In this document: positions 8,139 through 18,099 of the stretch, piece after piece | Layout: every line of letters begins with the position of its first letter | Position numbering within the stretch: the first letter of the stretch is position 1 | DNA from: Citrobacter sp. MGH106 | Lineage (GTDB): Bacteria > Pseudomonadota > Gammaproteobacteria > Enterobacterales > Enterobacteriaceae | Assembly: GCF_001037495.1 (NCBI RefSeq) | Contig: NZ_KQ089822.1 | Coordinates: forward strand, 434,001 to 498,000 | Direction: 5' to 3' | Length of the DNA: 64,000 nucleotides | Program-made: the position numbers and the translations under genes | Notes under the pieces: generated by a model | The model's database searches: none | What the model saw: only the letters and a program-made list of their open reading frames with translations | What the model was told of the DNA's origin: nothing

Positions 8139-9392
8139 ATGCCACGCTCGCTTAATAACACCGATACTGACCTGACCGCCGACAACCTGCTGCGTCTGCC
8201 TGCCGAATTTGGCTGCCCGGTATGGGTTTACGATGCGCAGATTATCCGTGCGCAGATCGCTAAACTGAATCAGTTCGACGTGGTGCGCTTTGCCCAGAAG
8301 GCATGTTCGAACATTCATATTCTGCGTCTGATGCGCGAGCAGGGCGTGAAGGTGGACTCGGTATCGTTAGGTGAGATTGAACGTGCGCTGGCTGCAGGCT
8401 ATGTCGCGGGTAAAGATGAGATCGTTTTTACTGCCGATATGATTGATGAAGCGACGCTGGCACGGGTGCATGAGTTACAAATTCCGGTTAATGCCGGGTC
8501 AGTGGATATGCTGGAACAGCTTGGTCAGGTATCGCCGGGTCACCGCGTATGGCTGCGCGTCAATCCTGGATTTGGTCACGGGCACAGTCAGAAAACCAAT
8601 ACTGGTGGAGAAAACAGCAAGCACGGAATCTGGTACAGCGATCTGCCAGCAGCTCTGGACGTCATTCAGCGTTATAAACTGAATCTGGTCGGTATTCATA
8701 TGCATATCGGCTCTGGCGTGGACTACGGACACCTGGAGCAGGTATGTGGCGCGATGGTGCGCCAGGTGATGGAGTTTGGCCAGGATCTCGAGGCGATCTC
8801 TGCAGGCGGTGGTTTGTCGATCCCGTACCGCGAAGGAGAAGAGGCGATCAATACCGATCACTATTTCGGTTTGTGGAACGCCGCGCGTGAGCAGATCGCC
8901 AGACATCTTGGGCATCCGGTGAAGCTGGAGATTGAGCCGGGACGTTTCCTGGTCGCGGAAGCGGGCGTACTGGTAGCGCAGGTGCGCAGCGTAAAAGAGA
9001 TGGGGAGCCGCCACTTCGTGTTGATCGATGCAGGTTTTAACGATCTGATGCGCCCGGCGATGTATGGCAGTTATCATCATATCTCCGCGCTGGCGGGGGA
9101 TGGTCGTTCGCTGGAGCTGGAGCCTCAACGAGAAACCGTTGTTGCGGGTCCGCTGTGCGAGTCCGGCGACGTGTTTACCCAGCAGGAGGGCGGTAAAGTT
9201 GAGACCCGTCTGCTGCCTGCGGTGGCACCGGGTGATTATCTGGTACTGCATGATACCGGGGCGTACGGTGCGTCGATGTCGTCGAACTATAATAGCCGCC
9301 CGCTACTGCCGGAAGTGCTGTTTGATAACGGAGTGGCGCGGCTGATTCGCCGTCGCCAGACCATTAACGAACTCTTAGCGCTGGAACTATGA
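8139..9392 (+). CDS. lysA: LysA, diaminopimelate decarboxylase
   Basis: PLP-dependent enzyme that decarboxylates meso-diaminopimelate to L-lysine, the last step of lysine synthesis. It has the alanine-racemase-like barrel with Schiff-base Lys54 in RFAQKACSN, the His-containing HMHIGSG motif, the glycine-rich GGGLSIPY phosphate site and the C-terminal CESGD motif with the partner-subunit cysteine. At 417 residues it is three shorter than the E. coli enzyme; the difference is a small deletion around residues 88-92 (GYVAGKDE), a surface loop. It is divergent from lysR and convergent with galR, 11 bp away. Confidence 0.97.
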   Translation: MPRSLNNTDTDLTADNLLRLPAEFGCPVWVYDAQIIRAQIAKLNQFDVVRFAQKACSNIHILRLMREQGVKVDSVSLGEIERALAAGYVAGKDEIVFTADMIDEATLARVHELQIPVNAGSVDMLEQLGQVSPGHRVWLRVNPGFGHGHSQKTNTGGENSKHGIWYSDLPAALDVIQRYKLNLVGIHMHIGSGVDYGHLEQVCGAMVRQVMEFGQDLEAISAGGGLSIPYREGEEAINTDHYFGLWNAAREQIARHLGHPVKLEIEPGRFLVAEAGVLVAQVRSVKEMGSRHFVLIDAGFNDLMRPAMYGSYHHISALAGDGRSLELEPQRETVVAGPLCESGDVFTQQEGGKVETRLLPAVAPGDYLVLHDTGAYGASMSSNYNSRPLLPEVLFDNGVARLIRRRQTINELLALEL

Positions 9393-9403
9393 CGCAATCC
9401 TGT

Positions 9404-10432
9404 TTAATCGTTTGACGATGAATTCCCTGGCTCTGTCAGCGTTGAAACGGAATGTCGGCGTACCAGAGTTGGGTTAAATACATTGGTAATTTCGGGCACC
9501 GGGCGTTTTTCCGCCAGCGCCAGCGCCAGTTCAGCGGCCTGCGTTGCCATCGTTACGATAGGATAACGTACCGTTGTCAGCCGTGGGCGCACGTAGCGTG
9601 AAACCAGCACATCATCAAAGCCAATCAGTGATATTTCGCCCGGTACATCAATACCATTATCATTTAATACGCCCATGGCACCGGCTGCCATTGAGTCGTT
9701 ATAACAGGCTACCGCAGTGAAGCTTTTTCCACGACCAAGCAGCTCGGTCATGGCCTGTTCCCCGCCGCTTTCATCCGGTTCACCAAAGGTCACCAGCCGT
9801 TCGTTCACCGGTATATTGCTTTCTGCTAATGCATCGTAATAGCCTTTCAGACGATCTTCTGCATCCGAAATGGTGTGATTGGAGCACAGATAACCGATGC
9901 GTGTATGGCCTTGCTGGATAAGGTGCCGGGTGGCAAGCCATGCCCCGTAACGGTCATCCAGGGCAACGCAGCGTTGCTCGAAGCCGGGCAGGATTCGGTT
10001 GATGAGCACCATGCCGGGGATCTGCTGCATTAACGACGCAAGTTCAGCATCCGGAATGATTTTCGCGTGTACAACGAGAGCGGCGCAACGGTGACGAATA
10101 AGCTGTTCAATCGCCTGACGCTCCTTATGTTCGTTATGATAACCGTTGCCAATCAGTAAAAAGTTTCCGGTGTTATAGGCCACCTGCTCGACAGCTTTTA
10201 CCATTGCCCCAAAGAAAGGATCTGACACATCACCTACCACCAGTCCGATGGTTTCAGTGGATTGTTGTGCCAGCGCACGCGCATTGGCGTTGGGGTGGTA
10301 GCTGAGTGATTCCATGGCACTCATTACAGCCAGGCGCGAGGCTTCGCTGGCTTTAGGGGAATCATTGATCACTCGAGAAACGGTGGCGACTGATACACCA
10401 GCTAGTCGGGCTACGTCCTTTATGGTCGCCAT
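9404..10432 (-). CDS. galR: GalR, galactose repressor
   Basis: LacI-family repressor of galactose transport and metabolism genes; D-galactose releases it from DNA. The helix-turn-helix VARLAGVSVATVSRVIN is at residues 6-22, the hinge helix LSYHPNANARALA follows near 46, and the periplasmic-binding-like core is complete. The start at 10432 (MATIKDVARLAG) gives 342 residues, one fewer than E. coli GalR; a frame extending upstream would read through the gene's own operator. A GalR-type operator lies 18 bp upstream of the start at 10450, consistent with autoregulation. Confidence 0.96.
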   Translation of the reverse strand: MATIKDVARLAGVSVATVSRVINDSPKASEASRLAVMSAMESLSYHPNANARALAQQSTETIGLVVGDVSDPFFGAMVKAVEQVAYNTGNFLLIGNGYHNEHKERQAIEQLIRHRCAALVVHAKIIPDAELASLMQQIPGMVLINRILPGFEQRCVALDDRYGAWLATRHLIQQGHTRIGYLCSNHTISDAEDRLKGYYDALAESNIPVNERLVTFGEPDESGGEQAMTELLGRGKSFTAVACYNDSMAAGAMGVLNDNGIDVPGEISLIGFDDVLVSRYVRPRLTTVRYPIVTMATQAAELALALAEKRPVPEITNVFNPTLVRRHSVSTLTEPGNSSSND

Positions 10433-10449
10433 GATAGTACCTGTTGTGG

Positions 10450-10461
10450 GTAAACGCTTAC
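10450..10461. promoter_or_regulatory. GalR/GalS-type operator before galR
   Basis: GTAAACGCTTAC fits the core of the gal operator (GTAAxCGxTTAC dyad with central CG) and lies between the galR start and its upstream region. Autoregulation of galR through such a site is known in E. coli. Confidence 0.65.
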
Positions 10462-10648
10462 ATTCCGCCAGTGTTACGGAAAATGGCTGGCTGTTCAAGC
10501 AGATTGCCCGCCAGAACGTCGCAAATGTGAGCGCGCACGAGCGAAGTAAGACAGAAAGGGGAAAATGAAAACCTTTGCTTACACTTTGCGATGGGCTGTT
10601 GCGATTGTTCGCTGGTGAGGGAACTGGCCACATTGCTAAAGTTGAGAT

Positions 10649-10732
10649 CCCAGAGGTATTGATAGGTGAAATCAACTTTCGGGTTGATCACAAGATTTAC
10701 ACCAACCTGCGCAGATGCGCAGGTTTTTTTTT
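10649..10732 (+). ncRNA. omrB: OmrB small regulatory RNA
   Basis: Hfq-dependent, OmpR-activated sRNA of about 84 nt that represses outer-membrane protein mRNAs. It begins CCCAGAGGTATTGATAGGTG, the conserved 5' seed shared with OmrA, has a variable middle, and ends with the conserved terminator stem CCTGCGCAGATGCGCAGG followed by T8 or more. It lies between galR and aas next to OmrA as in E. coli. Confidence 0.93.
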
Positions 10733-10846
10733 ATCTCAGGCGTATCTGTAACAGTAACCGATAATTTACACAACTGGTTGCATTTACGTTCATTCCTTTG
10801 CGTTTTCGTACTGGCGAATCAGTCGGGTGACGACCACAATCAAGAT

Positions 10847-10933
10847 CCCAGAGGTATTGATTGGTGAGATTATTCGGTACGCACTTCGTACCTGTCTCTT
10901 GCACCAACCTGCGCGGATGCGCAGGTTTTTTTT
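10847..10933 (+). ncRNA. omrA: OmrA small regulatory RNA
   Basis: Twin of OmrB, about 87 nt. The 5' end is CCCAGAGGTATTGATTGGTG, the middle contains the GGTACGCACTTCGTACC hairpin typical of OmrA, and the terminator CCTGCGCGGATGCGCAGG-T8 closes it. The two sRNAs start 198 bp apart in the same direction. They share seed and terminator but not the middle, which is the pattern of an old tandem duplication. Confidence 0.94.
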
Positions 10934-11022
10934 CGTCTTCTATTTACCTGTCGCACGCAATCCCCAACTCGTATAATCTGCCACCATTCATCTTTAGATA
11001 ATTGATGGTACAGGGAGTTGAG

Positions 11023-13182
11023 ATGCTATTTGGGTTATTTCGTATTCTGTTTCGCGTACTTTTTCGTGTTCGCGTCATGGGCGATGTTAGTGCGCTACAG
11101 GGAGAACGCATCCTAATCACTCCCAATCATGTCTCATTTATAGATGGTATTCTTCTGGCGCTGTTCCTGCCCATTCGCCCCGTCTTTGCCGTTTATACTT
11201 CTATCAGCCAGCAATGGTATATGCGCTGGTTAACCCCATTGATTGATTTCGTTCCGTTGGACCCAACTAAACCGATGTCGATTAAACATCTGGTTCGCCT
11301 GGTTGAGCAGGGACGCCCGGTGGTTATCTTCCCGGAAGGCCGTATTTCAACGACCGGATCATTGATGAAAATCTATGACGGTGCCGGTTTTGTCGCGGCA
11401 AAATCAGGGGCGACGGTAGTACCTGTGCGCATTGAAGGGGCAGAACTGAGTCACTTCAGCCGGCTGAAGGGTCTGGTTAAGCAGCGATTCTTCCCACGTA
11501 TCCGGCTACACATTTTGCCGCCAACGGCACTGCCAATGCCTGAAGCGCCGCGCGCCCGCGATCGTCGCAAGATTGCCGGTGAAATGTTGCATCAGATTAT
11601 GATGGAAGCGCGCATGGCGGTGCGCCCCCGCGAAACGTTGTATGAATCCCTTCTGGCGGCGAAATACCGCTTTGGCGCAGGTAAAAACTGCATTGAAGAC
11701 GTTAACTTTACTCCGGATAGCTATCGTAAACTGCTGACTAAAACGCTGTTTGTTGCCCGCATTCTGGAAAAGTACAGCGCGAAAAGCGAGAAAATCGGCC
11801 TGATGCTGCCAAACGCGGGTATCAGCGCAGCCGTTATCTTTGGCGCTATGGCTCGCCGACGCATCCCGGCAATGATGAACTACACGGCGGGCGTAAAAGG
11901 GTTAACCAGCGCAATTACCGCTTCTGAAATCAAAACCATTTTTACCTCCCGACAGTTTCTCGATAAAGGCAAACTCTGGCATCTGCCGGAGCAGATTACT
12001 CAGGTACGCTGGGTTTATCTGGAAGATTTAAAAGCCGATGTTACCCTGGGTGACAAGCTGTGGATTTTTTCTCATTTGCTGATGCCGCATCTGGCGCAGG
12101 TCAAGCAGCAACCTGAAGAGGCTGCAGTGATCCTCTTTACCTCTGGCTCTGAGGGTCACCCGAAAGGCGTAGTGCACAGCCACAAAAGTATCCTGGCTAA
12201 CGTCGAGCAAATTAAAACTATTGCCGATTTTACCGCTGACGATCGCTTTATGTCAGCGCTACCGTTGTTTCACTCTTTTGGTCTGACTGTGGGACTTTTC
12301 ACACCGTTACTGACTGGTGCTGAAGTGTTTCTTTATCCCAGTCCTCTGCATTATCGCATCGTGCCAGAACTGGTATACGACCGGAACTGCACCGTGTTGT
12401 TTGGTACCTCAACGTTCCTCGGTAACTACGCACGTTTCGCACATCCTTATGATTTCCACCGCCTGCGCTATGTTGTGGCGGGAGCAGAAAAGCTGCAAGA
12501 CAGTACCAGGCAGTTGTGGCAGGAGAAGTTTGGTCTGCGTGTCCTCGAAGGCTATGGGGTGACGGAATGTGCGCCAGTCGTCTCGATTAACGTGCCGATG
12601 GCGGCAAAATCGGGCACGGTAGGGCGTATTCTACCGGGGATGGATGCCCGACTGCTGGCGGTTCCCGGGATTGAGGAGGGTGGGCGTTTACAGCTGAAAG
12701 GCCCTAATATTATGAACGGCTATTTGCGCGTCGAAAAACCCGGTGTACTGGAAGTGCCGACGGCAGAGAATGCGCAAGGCGAGCTTGAACGCGGCTGGTA
12801 TGACACCGGTGATATCGTGCGCTTTGATGAGAACGGCTTCGTGCAAATTCAGGGGCGTGCTAAACGTTTTGCCAAAATTGCCGGCGAGATGGTCTCACTT
12901 GAAATGGTCGAGCAACTGGCGTTGGCGGTATCCGCCGATAAAATGCATGCTACGGCTATCAAGAGTGATGCCAGTAAAGGCGAGGCGCTGGTGCTGTTCA
13001 CCACGGATGGAGAGCTGACGCGAGATAAATTGCTGCAGTATGCGCGCGCCCATGGCGTTCCGGAACTTGCCGTGCCACGTGATATCCGCCACCTGAAACA
13101 ACTCCCTCTACTTGGCAGCGGTAAGCCTGATTTTGTCACGCTAAAAAGCTGGGTTGATGAACCGGAAGAACAACATGCCTGA
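11023..13182 (+). CDS. aas: Aas, acyltransferase / acyl-ACP synthetase for lysophospholipid repair
   Basis: Bifunctional inner-membrane enzyme of 719 residues that re-acylates 2-acyl-glycerophosphoethanolamine. The N-terminal PlsC-like domain has the HX4D motif NHVSFID at about residue 36 and the FPEGR motif near 105. The C-terminal AMP-binding domain has [11 protein letters not shown] near 370 and YGVTECAPV, with the closing YDTGD motif. The start at 11023 follows CAGGGAG and gives the E. coli length; an upstream ATG at 11006 is out of this frame and the in-frame extension to 11002 is not needed. Its last codons overlap lplT by 8 bp, so the flippase and acyltransferase are translationally coupled. 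Confidence 0.96.
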   Translation: MLFGLFRILFRVLFRVRVMGDVSALQGERILITPNHVSFIDGILLALFLPIRPVFAVYTSISQQWYMRWLTPLIDFVPLDPTKPMSIKHLVRLVEQGRPVVIFPEGRISTTGSLMKIYDGAGFVAAKSGATVVPVRIEGAELSHFSRLKGLVKQRFFPRIRLHILPPTALPMPEAPRARDRRKIAGEMLHQIMMEARMAVRPRETLYESLLAAKYRFGAGKNCIEDVNFTPDSYRKLLTKTLFVARILEKYSAKSEKIGLMLPNAGISAAVIFGAMARRRIPAMMNYTAGVKGLTSAITASEIKTIFTSRQFLDKGKLWHLPEQITQVRWVYLEDLKADVTLGDKLWIFSHLLMPHLAQVKQQPEEAAVILFTSGSEGHPKGVVHSHKSILANVEQIKTIADFTADDRFMSALPLFHSFGLTVGLFTPLLTGAEVFLYPSPLHYRIVPELVYDRNCTVLFGTSTFLGNYARFAHPYDFHRLRYVVAGAEKLQDSTRQLWQEKFGLRVLEGYGVTECAPVVSINVPMAAKSGTVGRILPGMDARLLAVPGIEEGGRLQLKGPNIMNGYLRVEKPGVLEVPTAENAQGELERGWYDTGDIVRFDENGFVQIQGRAKRFAKIAGEMVSLEMVEQLALAVSADKMHATAIKSDASKGEALVLFTTDGELTRDKLLQYARAHGVPELAVPRDIRHLKQLPLLGSGKPDFVTLKSWVDEPEEQHA

Positions 13183-14368
13183 GTCAGTACACACTAACAC
13201 TTCAATCTGGTCTAAAGGGATGTTGTCCGTTATCGCCGCGCAGTTTCTGTCGGCGTTTGGCGATAATGCGTTGCTGTTCGCCACGCTGGCGTTGCTGAAG
13301 GCGCAATTCTACCCGGACTGGAGCCAACCGATCCTGCAAATGGTGTTTGTGGGCGCTTACATTCTTTTTGCGCCTTTTGTCGGACAGGTGGCGGATAGCT
13401 TTGCCAAGGGCAGAGTGATGATGTTCGCCAACGGCCTCAAGCTATTGGGTGCGGCGAGTATTTGCTTCGGTTTTAACCCTTTTCTGGGGTATACGCTGGT
13501 GGGTATTGGCGCTGCGGCTTATTCACCGGCCAAATATGGCATTCTCGGCGAGCTGACCACTGGCGACAAACTGGTGAAAGCCAACGGACTGATGGAAGCT
13601 TCAACCATCGCAGCTATTTTGCTGGGATCTGTCGCTGGCGGCGTTCTGGCCGACTGGCATGTCATTGCCGCACTCTCTGTTTGCGCGCTGGCATACGCCG
13701 GAGCCGTCCTGGCTAACCTGTATATTCCAAAACTGGCCGCTGCTCGTCCCGGGCAATCGTGGCATCTGGGGAAAATGACGCGTAGTTTTTTCTGCGCAGC
13801 GTCTTCGTTATGGCGTGACGGTGAAACACGTTTTTCGTTAGTAGGTACTAGCCTTTTTTGGGGCGCAGGTGTGACGTTGCGTTTTCTGCTGGTGTTATGG
13901 GTACCGGTGGCTCTGGGCATCACTGATAACGCCACGCCAACCTATCTCAATGCTATGGTGGCTATCGGTATTGTGGTTGGTGCCGGAGCGGCATCTAAGC
14001 TGGTAACGCTGGAAACGGTGTCTCGCTGCATGCCGGCGGGGATCCTGATTGGCGTGGGGGTGCTGTTTTTGTCTCTGCAACATGCGCTGCTTCCATCCTA
14101 TGCGTTGCTGATGCTTATCGGTGTACTGGGCGGCTTTTTTGTTGTGCCTCTGAATGCGTTGCTGCAGGAGCGGGGCAAAAAAAGCGTTGGTGCGGGTAAT
14201 GCTATTGCGGTGCAAAACCTGGGCGAAAACAGCGCTATGCTGCTAATGCTCGGCATCTACTCGTTAGCGGTTCTGGTGGGGCTTCCGGCGGTCGCGATTG
14301 GCATCGGGTTTGGCGGCTTATTTGCGCTGGCGATTACGGCGCTGTGGGTCTGGCAACGCCGTCATTAA
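13175..14368 (+). CDS. lplT: LplT, lysophospholipid transporter
   Basis: Major-facilitator protein of 397 residues with about 12 membrane segments that flips lysophospholipids from the outer to the inner leaflet of the inner membrane, feeding Aas. The start at 13175 ([15 protein letters not shown]) overlaps the aas stop by 8 bp and gives the E. coli length. The loop between helices 2 and 3 has a conserved basic/acidic segment ([11 protein letters not shown]). A hairpin at 14371 follows the stop. Assignment rests on full-length match and on the adjacent aas gene. Confidence 0.95.
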   Translation: MPESVHTNTSIWSKGMLSVIAAQFLSAFGDNALLFATLALLKAQFYPDWSQPILQMVFVGAYILFAPFVGQVADSFAKGRVMMFANGLKLLGAASICFGFNPFLGYTLVGIGAAAYSPAKYGILGELTTGDKLVKANGLMEASTIAAILLGSVAGGVLADWHVIAALSVCALAYAGAVLANLYIPKLAAARPGQSWHLGKMTRSFFCAASSLWRDGETRFSLVGTSLFWGAGVTLRFLLVLWVPVALGITDNATPTYLNAMVAIGIVVGAGAASKLVTLETVSRCMPAGILIGVGVLFLSLQHALLPSYALLMLIGVLGGFFVVPLNALLQERGKKSVGAGNAIAVQNLGENSAMLLMLGIYSLAVLVGLPAVAIGIGFGGLFALAITALWVWQRRH

Positions 14369-14370
14369 TT

Positions 14371-14408
14371 TGTGTGTCGGGTAGCGGTTTGGCTTTACCC
14401 GGCACACA
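14371..14408. repeat. Hairpin between convergent lplT and tas
   Basis: A 13-bp stem TGTGTGTCGGGTA / TACCCGGCACACA with one mismatch and a 12-base loop. No T-run follows, so it looks like a REP-type unit that protects or separates the two convergent transcripts. Confidence 0.6.
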
Positions 14409-14418
14409 ATGCGCATTA

Positions 14419-15459
14419 TCACGGTGCCGGGTAGGTATAAACCTGATGCACCGCTTCAATCTCCGCCAGTACCTCTTCGCTTAATTCCAGATGCAGGCTT
14501 TCGACATTGGTTTTTAACTGTTCCATCGTCGTGGCTCCCAGCAGAGTGCTGGCGACAAACGGCTGGCGACGAACAAACGCCAGCGCCATCTGGGCTGGAT
14601 CCAGATTATGACGTTTCGCGATATCTACATAAGCGGCGACAGCCTTTTGCGTCTGTTCACCGCTGTAGCGCGTGAAACGGCTAAACAGTGTATTACGTGC
14701 TCCGGCTGGTTTAGCGCCGTTCAGATATTTACCGCTTAAGGTACCAAAACCCAGGCAAGAGTAGGCCAGCAGTTCAACCCCTTCATATTGGCTGACTTCC
14801 GCGAGCCCAACCTCGAAGCTGCGGTTCAGCAGGCTGTACGGGTTCTGGATGGTGACGATGCGTGGCAGGTCGTGTTTGTCAGCAAGGTGCAGATAGCGCA
14901 TCACGCCGAATGCGGTTTCGTTGGAAACGCCGATATAGCGAATTTTCCCCGCACGCTGAAATTCAGTCAGAGCTTCCAGTGTTTCCAGCAGAGTAATTAC
15001 CGGTGTGGAATCCGTCCAGTTGTAGCCAAGTTTGCCAAAACAATTGGTAGGGCGCTGAGGCCAGTGTACCTGATACAGATCCAGATAATCGGTTTGCAGG
15101 CGTTTAAGGCTGTCATTCAGCGCCTGGCGAATGTTTTTACGATCCAGCGCCTGATCGGGGCGAATACCGCTGTCATTGTTACGTGACGGACCGCTGACCT
15201 TCGAGGCCACGATCAGTTTTTCACGGCTACCATGTTTGGCGAGCCAGTTGCCGACGTAAGTTTCTGTGAGCCCCTGAGTTTCAGGGCGAGGCGGTACCGG
15301 ATACATCTCGGCAACGTCGATTAAATTTATGCCTTGTGCAACGGCATAGTCGAGCTGTGTATGTGCGTCGGCTTCGCTATTTTGTTCACCAAACGTCATT
15401 GTGCCCAGCCCCAGTGTACTGACTTCCAGCGAGCTGTGGGGTATACGGTGATATTGCAT
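14419..15459 (-). CDS. tas: Tas, aldo-keto reductase
   Basis: A 346-residue NADP-dependent aldo-keto reductase. The catalytic tetrad is visible: Asp in NLIDVAEMY, Tyr in the same segment, Lys in IVASKVSG and His in YQVHWPQR. The C-terminal NADP region LGATTMEQLKTNVES is intact. In E. coli tas was found as a multicopy suppressor of a tyrosine auxotrophy under starvation; its natural substrate is not known. Length equals the E. coli protein. It stands alone, convergent with lplT and upstream of ygdR in the same direction. Confidence 0.94.
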   Translation of the reverse strand: MQYHRIPHSSLEVSTLGLGTMTFGEQNSEADAHTQLDYAVAQGINLIDVAEMYPVPPRPETQGLTETYVGNWLAKHGSREKLIVASKVSGPSRNNDSGIRPDQALDRKNIRQALNDSLKRLQTDYLDLYQVHWPQRPTNCFGKLGYNWTDSTPVITLLETLEALTEFQRAGKIRYIGVSNETAFGVMRYLHLADKHDLPRIVTIQNPYSLLNRSFEVGLAEVSQYEGVELLAYSCLGFGTLSGKYLNGAKPAGARNTLFSRFTRYSGEQTQKAVAAYVDIAKRHNLDPAQMALAFVRRQPFVASTLLGATTMEQLKTNVESLHLELSEEVLAEIEAVHQVYTYPAP

Positions 15460-15538
15460 AGCCGTTTCCTTTTTATAATCACGACATAAGGATTATAAAA
15501 ATGGCTGAGGGAAGGGAAAAAGGGAAGCAAAAATTGTT

Positions 15539-15558
15539 AAGGCCAGCAGCATTGCTGA
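15539..15558 (-). terminator. Possible terminator of ygdR
   Basis: Read on the minus strand, a short stem CAGCA-atgc-TGCTG just after the ygdR stop is followed by CTTAACAATTTTT. The stem is weak and the T-run is not immediate. Confidence 0.35.
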
Positions 15559-15567
15559 CCTCAACCA

Positions 15568-15786
15568 TCAACGTTCAATAATTTGAGACACATCGTCACG
15601 GTTAATTTGCATCGCGTTGCCTTGCTGATCGTGATAGCTCACCAGACCGGTATCGTCATCAATTTCCGGTTTACCGTCGGTCAGGATCATACGACCGTCT
15701 TTTGTCGCCATCACATAATCACTGCTGCATCCGGAAACTGCAAAAGCCAATCCTACGGCGGAAATTAAAACTGCCCATTTTTTCAT
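15568..15786 (-). CDS. ygdR: YgdR, small DUF903 lipoprotein
   Basis: A 72-residue predicted outer-membrane or periplasm-facing lipoprotein. The signal peptide [19 protein letters not shown] ends in lipobox VSGC (Cys20). The mature part is the small SH3-like DUF903 domain with the pattern [18 protein letters not shown]. YgdI at 44070 in this window has the same layout (DGRSIVSDGKPKTDNETG), so the two are paralogues. Function is unknown. The ATG at 15786 follows GAGGATA. Confidence 0.92.
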   Translation of the reverse strand: MKKWAVLISAVGLAFAVSGCSSDYVMATKDGRMILTDGKPEIDDDTGLVSYHDQQGNAMQINRDDVSQIIER

Positions 15787-15930
15787 CTGTTTATCCTCAC
15801 ATGGCCTGCGTCTGACAATAGTTTAGTAATAACGCGAAGTTATGCAGGACGAAAGAGGGAAAATCTTAATCTGTGAGAAGGGGAAGATGATGAGGCTATT
15901 CGCTCCCCTTGCGGGGAGCGACAGATTTTA

Positions 15931-16644
15931 TCAGAGCGGATTTTTTTTATTGCGCAACAGGTTCAGGGTCTCTACCGCGATAGAGAAGAACATGGCGAAA
16001 TAAATGTATCCTTTCGGTACATGGACATCGAAACTTTCCAGAATCAGCGTGAAACCAACCAGAATCAGGAAAGAGAGTGCCAGCATTTTTACCGAAGGGT
16101 GACGATCCACAAACTCGCCTATTGGGCGTGCCGCAAACATCATCACACCCACGGCGATGACCACCGCCGCCATCATGATAAACAGATGATCGGACAAGCC
16201 TACCGCGGTGATGACGGAGTCCAGACTGAAAATAATGTCTAACAACATGATCTGCACAATCGCACCCAGGAAAGAGGATACGCGAGTTTTCAGCCCCTCC
16301 TCTTCACCTTCAATCGACTCGTGGATCTCTTTGCTGGCTTTCCAGATCAGGAATAATCCGCCGAGCAGAAGTATGAGATCTCGTGCGGATATCGCCTCGC
16401 CAAACACCTCGAATAACGGGTTTGTCAAACGAGTTACCCAGGCGATAGAGGCCAGCAAAGCCAGACGCATGAGCATCGCTGCCGCCAGCCCAATACGTCG
16501 GGCGTGACTGCGTTGCGCGGTCGGAAGTTTGGCAACTACCAGAGAGAGGAAAATAATATTGTCGATCCCGAGAACGATCTCCAGCAGCGTCAGCGTACCG
16601 AGCGCAAGCCAGGCGTTAGGATCGGTTATCCATGCAAATAACAT
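15931..16644 (-). CDS. ygdQ: YgdQ, TerC-family membrane protein
   Basis: A 237-residue inner-membrane protein with about seven helices of the TerC/YoaE family. The family's acidic motifs within helices are present: LEIVLGIDNIIFLS near residue 20 and LLDIIFSLDSVITAVG near 125. These Asp residues are thought to bind a metal ion such as manganese, but for YgdQ itself no substrate is established. The ATG at 16644 is chosen because it follows AGGAC and gives the E. coli length; a frame starting six codons earlier has no better site. mutH lies upstream in the same direction, 78 bp away. Confidence 0.93.
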   Translation of the reverse strand: MLFAWITDPNAWLALGTLTLLEIVLGIDNIIFLSLVVAKLPTAQRSHARRIGLAAAMLMRLALLASIAWVTRLTNPLFEVFGEAISARDLILLLGGLFLIWKASKEIHESIEGEEEGLKTRVSSFLGAIVQIMLLDIIFSLDSVITAVGLSDHLFIMMAAVVIAVGVMMFAARPIGEFVDRHPSVKMLALSFLILVGFTLILESFDVHVPKGYIYFAMFFSIAVETLNLLRNKKNPL

Positions 16645-16722
16645 CGAACAAAGTCCTGCCAAAAAAAAGAAGCGCTAATTATAGGCCCGTAACGCGGCGG
16701 GTGAAAGGCCGGGCAGTGCCTA

Positions 16723-17415
16723 TTAGGGCTGGAATAAAAAATGTCGCTCCAGTAAGGCACGAGTGAAGTTCTTTTTAAGGTAAAACCCGCGTGGCAAGGT
16801 CAGGATTGGTTCGCCATTGGCACCAATAGCCTCGGTAAGCGCTCTGGCATTGGCTGCTTTTGGCCGTAGTTGTAGGACTTCCCCATGGCGAGCGGTAATG
16901 CGCTCGACGTGACCCAACACAATCATGTCCATTAACTCTTCCCAGTCCAAACGCAATTGTCGGTCCTCTTCTTCATTTGGACTCCACAGTAACGGAGAGC
17001 CGACGCGCCGTTCAGCCAGCGGTATGCTGCGTTCACCTTCAACGGGGATCCACAGTACGCGTTTGAGTTTGTGCCGGACATGGCTGGTTTCCCACGTTAC
17101 GCCTGTATTGCCGGTCAGTGGCGCTACGCAAACAAAGGTGGTTTCCAGCGGTCTGCCAAGACTGTCCACAGGGATTGTTTTCAGCTCCACGCCGAGCGCG
17201 GCAAAATCCTGTTCTGGCTTACTGCCCGCACTGGCGCCAAGCCATATCTCCAGCAGCACGCCAATCCAGCCTTTGTCCCGCTTTAAATCCTTTGGCGTAA
17301 CAAGACCCGCCATCGTCGCCAACTCTCCCAAAGCGTAGCCTGAGAGTTGTCGTGCCTGGGTAAGCAACTGAGTCTCAGATTCAGGAGGTAAAAGTAACGG
17401 ATGGAGTTCTGGCAT
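16723..17415 (-). CDS. mutH: MutH, GATC endonuclease of mismatch repair
   Basis: Nicks the unmethylated strand at hemimethylated GATC sites after activation by MutS and MutL, so marking the new strand for repair. The restriction-enzyme-like active site is seen exactly: Asp70, Glu77 and Lys79 in [14 protein letters not shown]. At 230 residues it is one longer than E. coli MutH. The gene is transcribed away from rppH, and the long intergenic space between them contains the DARS2-type DnaA box cluster. Confidence 0.96.
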   Translation of the reverse strand: MPELHPLLLPPESETQLLTQARQLSGYALGELATMAGLVTPKDLKRDKGWIGVLLEIWLGASAGSKPEQDFAALGVELKTIPVDSLGRPLETTFVCVAPLTGNTGVTWETSHVRHKLKRVLWIPVEGERSIPLAERRVGSPLLWSPNEEEDRQLRLDWEELMDMIVLGHVERITARHGEVLQLRPKAANARALTEAIGANGEPILTLPRGFYLKKNFTRALLERHFLFQP

Positions 17416-18099
17416 TGGGTTATACCTTAGGCGAAAAAATGAGCAATGATTTTATACCGTGTGGACAGAGTTTATCTTTTTCCACATGCTATATTCAATT
17501 ATATGATTTATATTGGTTTTTAGATTTCAATTCGCGGAGTTGCGCAACAGCAATTCAGGTTTTCCAATTCTGGTCACTGACAATGAACAGGATCTTACAC
17601 CATGTTATCCACAGAAAGATGGGATAACTGTGAAAAATCCCTACTACTGTTTCAATTTACAGCCTTGACGTGCGACGAAAATCGAATTTTTACACAAATT
17701 GTGCCTAACTTATTGGCATAATCTGTGGATAAAACCAACGCTGGTTGATCTTTCATCAGCTCGAAGATCGTATGCGTGATGATCGTCACGTTTCTGTGTG
17801 ATTATCTCCTGATCCCGAGTTTAACTTAATGAATATATAAGACTATTTTTTATGTGTGACGAAGGTCTTATTCAGACTGTTCCGGGTTTTCCCATAGTAA
17901 TTCCGTACTTCTTCACAACTATATCCACAGAAAAGGTGAATAAAATCGTCCTGGCAGTGCTCCCTCTGTTTATAACTCGGGCCTTTGCTGTGAGTTATTC
18001 AATTGTTATTAGAGTATCGTGTCCTTAACAGAGTGGTTTACCGCCTCCCAGGAGTGTGAAACAATCGTTTGTATATAAGGTTTATGTTGAGGTAGTCCG
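17416..18099. other. mutH-rppH intergenic region containing DARS2-like DnaA-reactivating sequence
   Basis: No gene is recognised in this 684-bp gap. It contains several DnaA boxes and many GATC sites. In E. coli the same gap holds DARS2, a locus that regenerates ATP-DnaA from ADP-DnaA. The core here is 17688-17732 (separate entry). Other boxes: a perfect TTATCCACA at 17605-17613 and single-mismatch boxes at 17478-17486 and 17931-17939. Five GATC sites fall between about 17745 and 17815. IHF and Fis sites are expected but were not assigned by eye. Confidence 0.8.
17688..17732. promoter_or_regulatory. DARS core, three DnaA boxes
   Basis: Box I TTTTACACA (17688-17696, plus strand, one mismatch) and box II TGTGCCTAA (17700-17708, minus strand, one mismatch) face each other with 3 bp between them; box III TGTGGATAA (17724-17732, minus strand, perfect) repeats the direction of box II. 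This head-to-head then tandem order is the published DARS core arrangement. Confidence 0.75.

Noticed and set aside
8499..9251. Open frame of about 250 codons on the minus strand opposite lysA
   Set aside because: Antisense shadow of a well-conserved gene, no plausible start site and no known fold.
17416..18099. DnaA boxes and many GATC sites suggesting a replication origin
   Set aside because: There is no AT-rich unwinding region of the oriC 13-mer type and no gidA or mioC neighbour; position between mutH and rppH fits DARS2.
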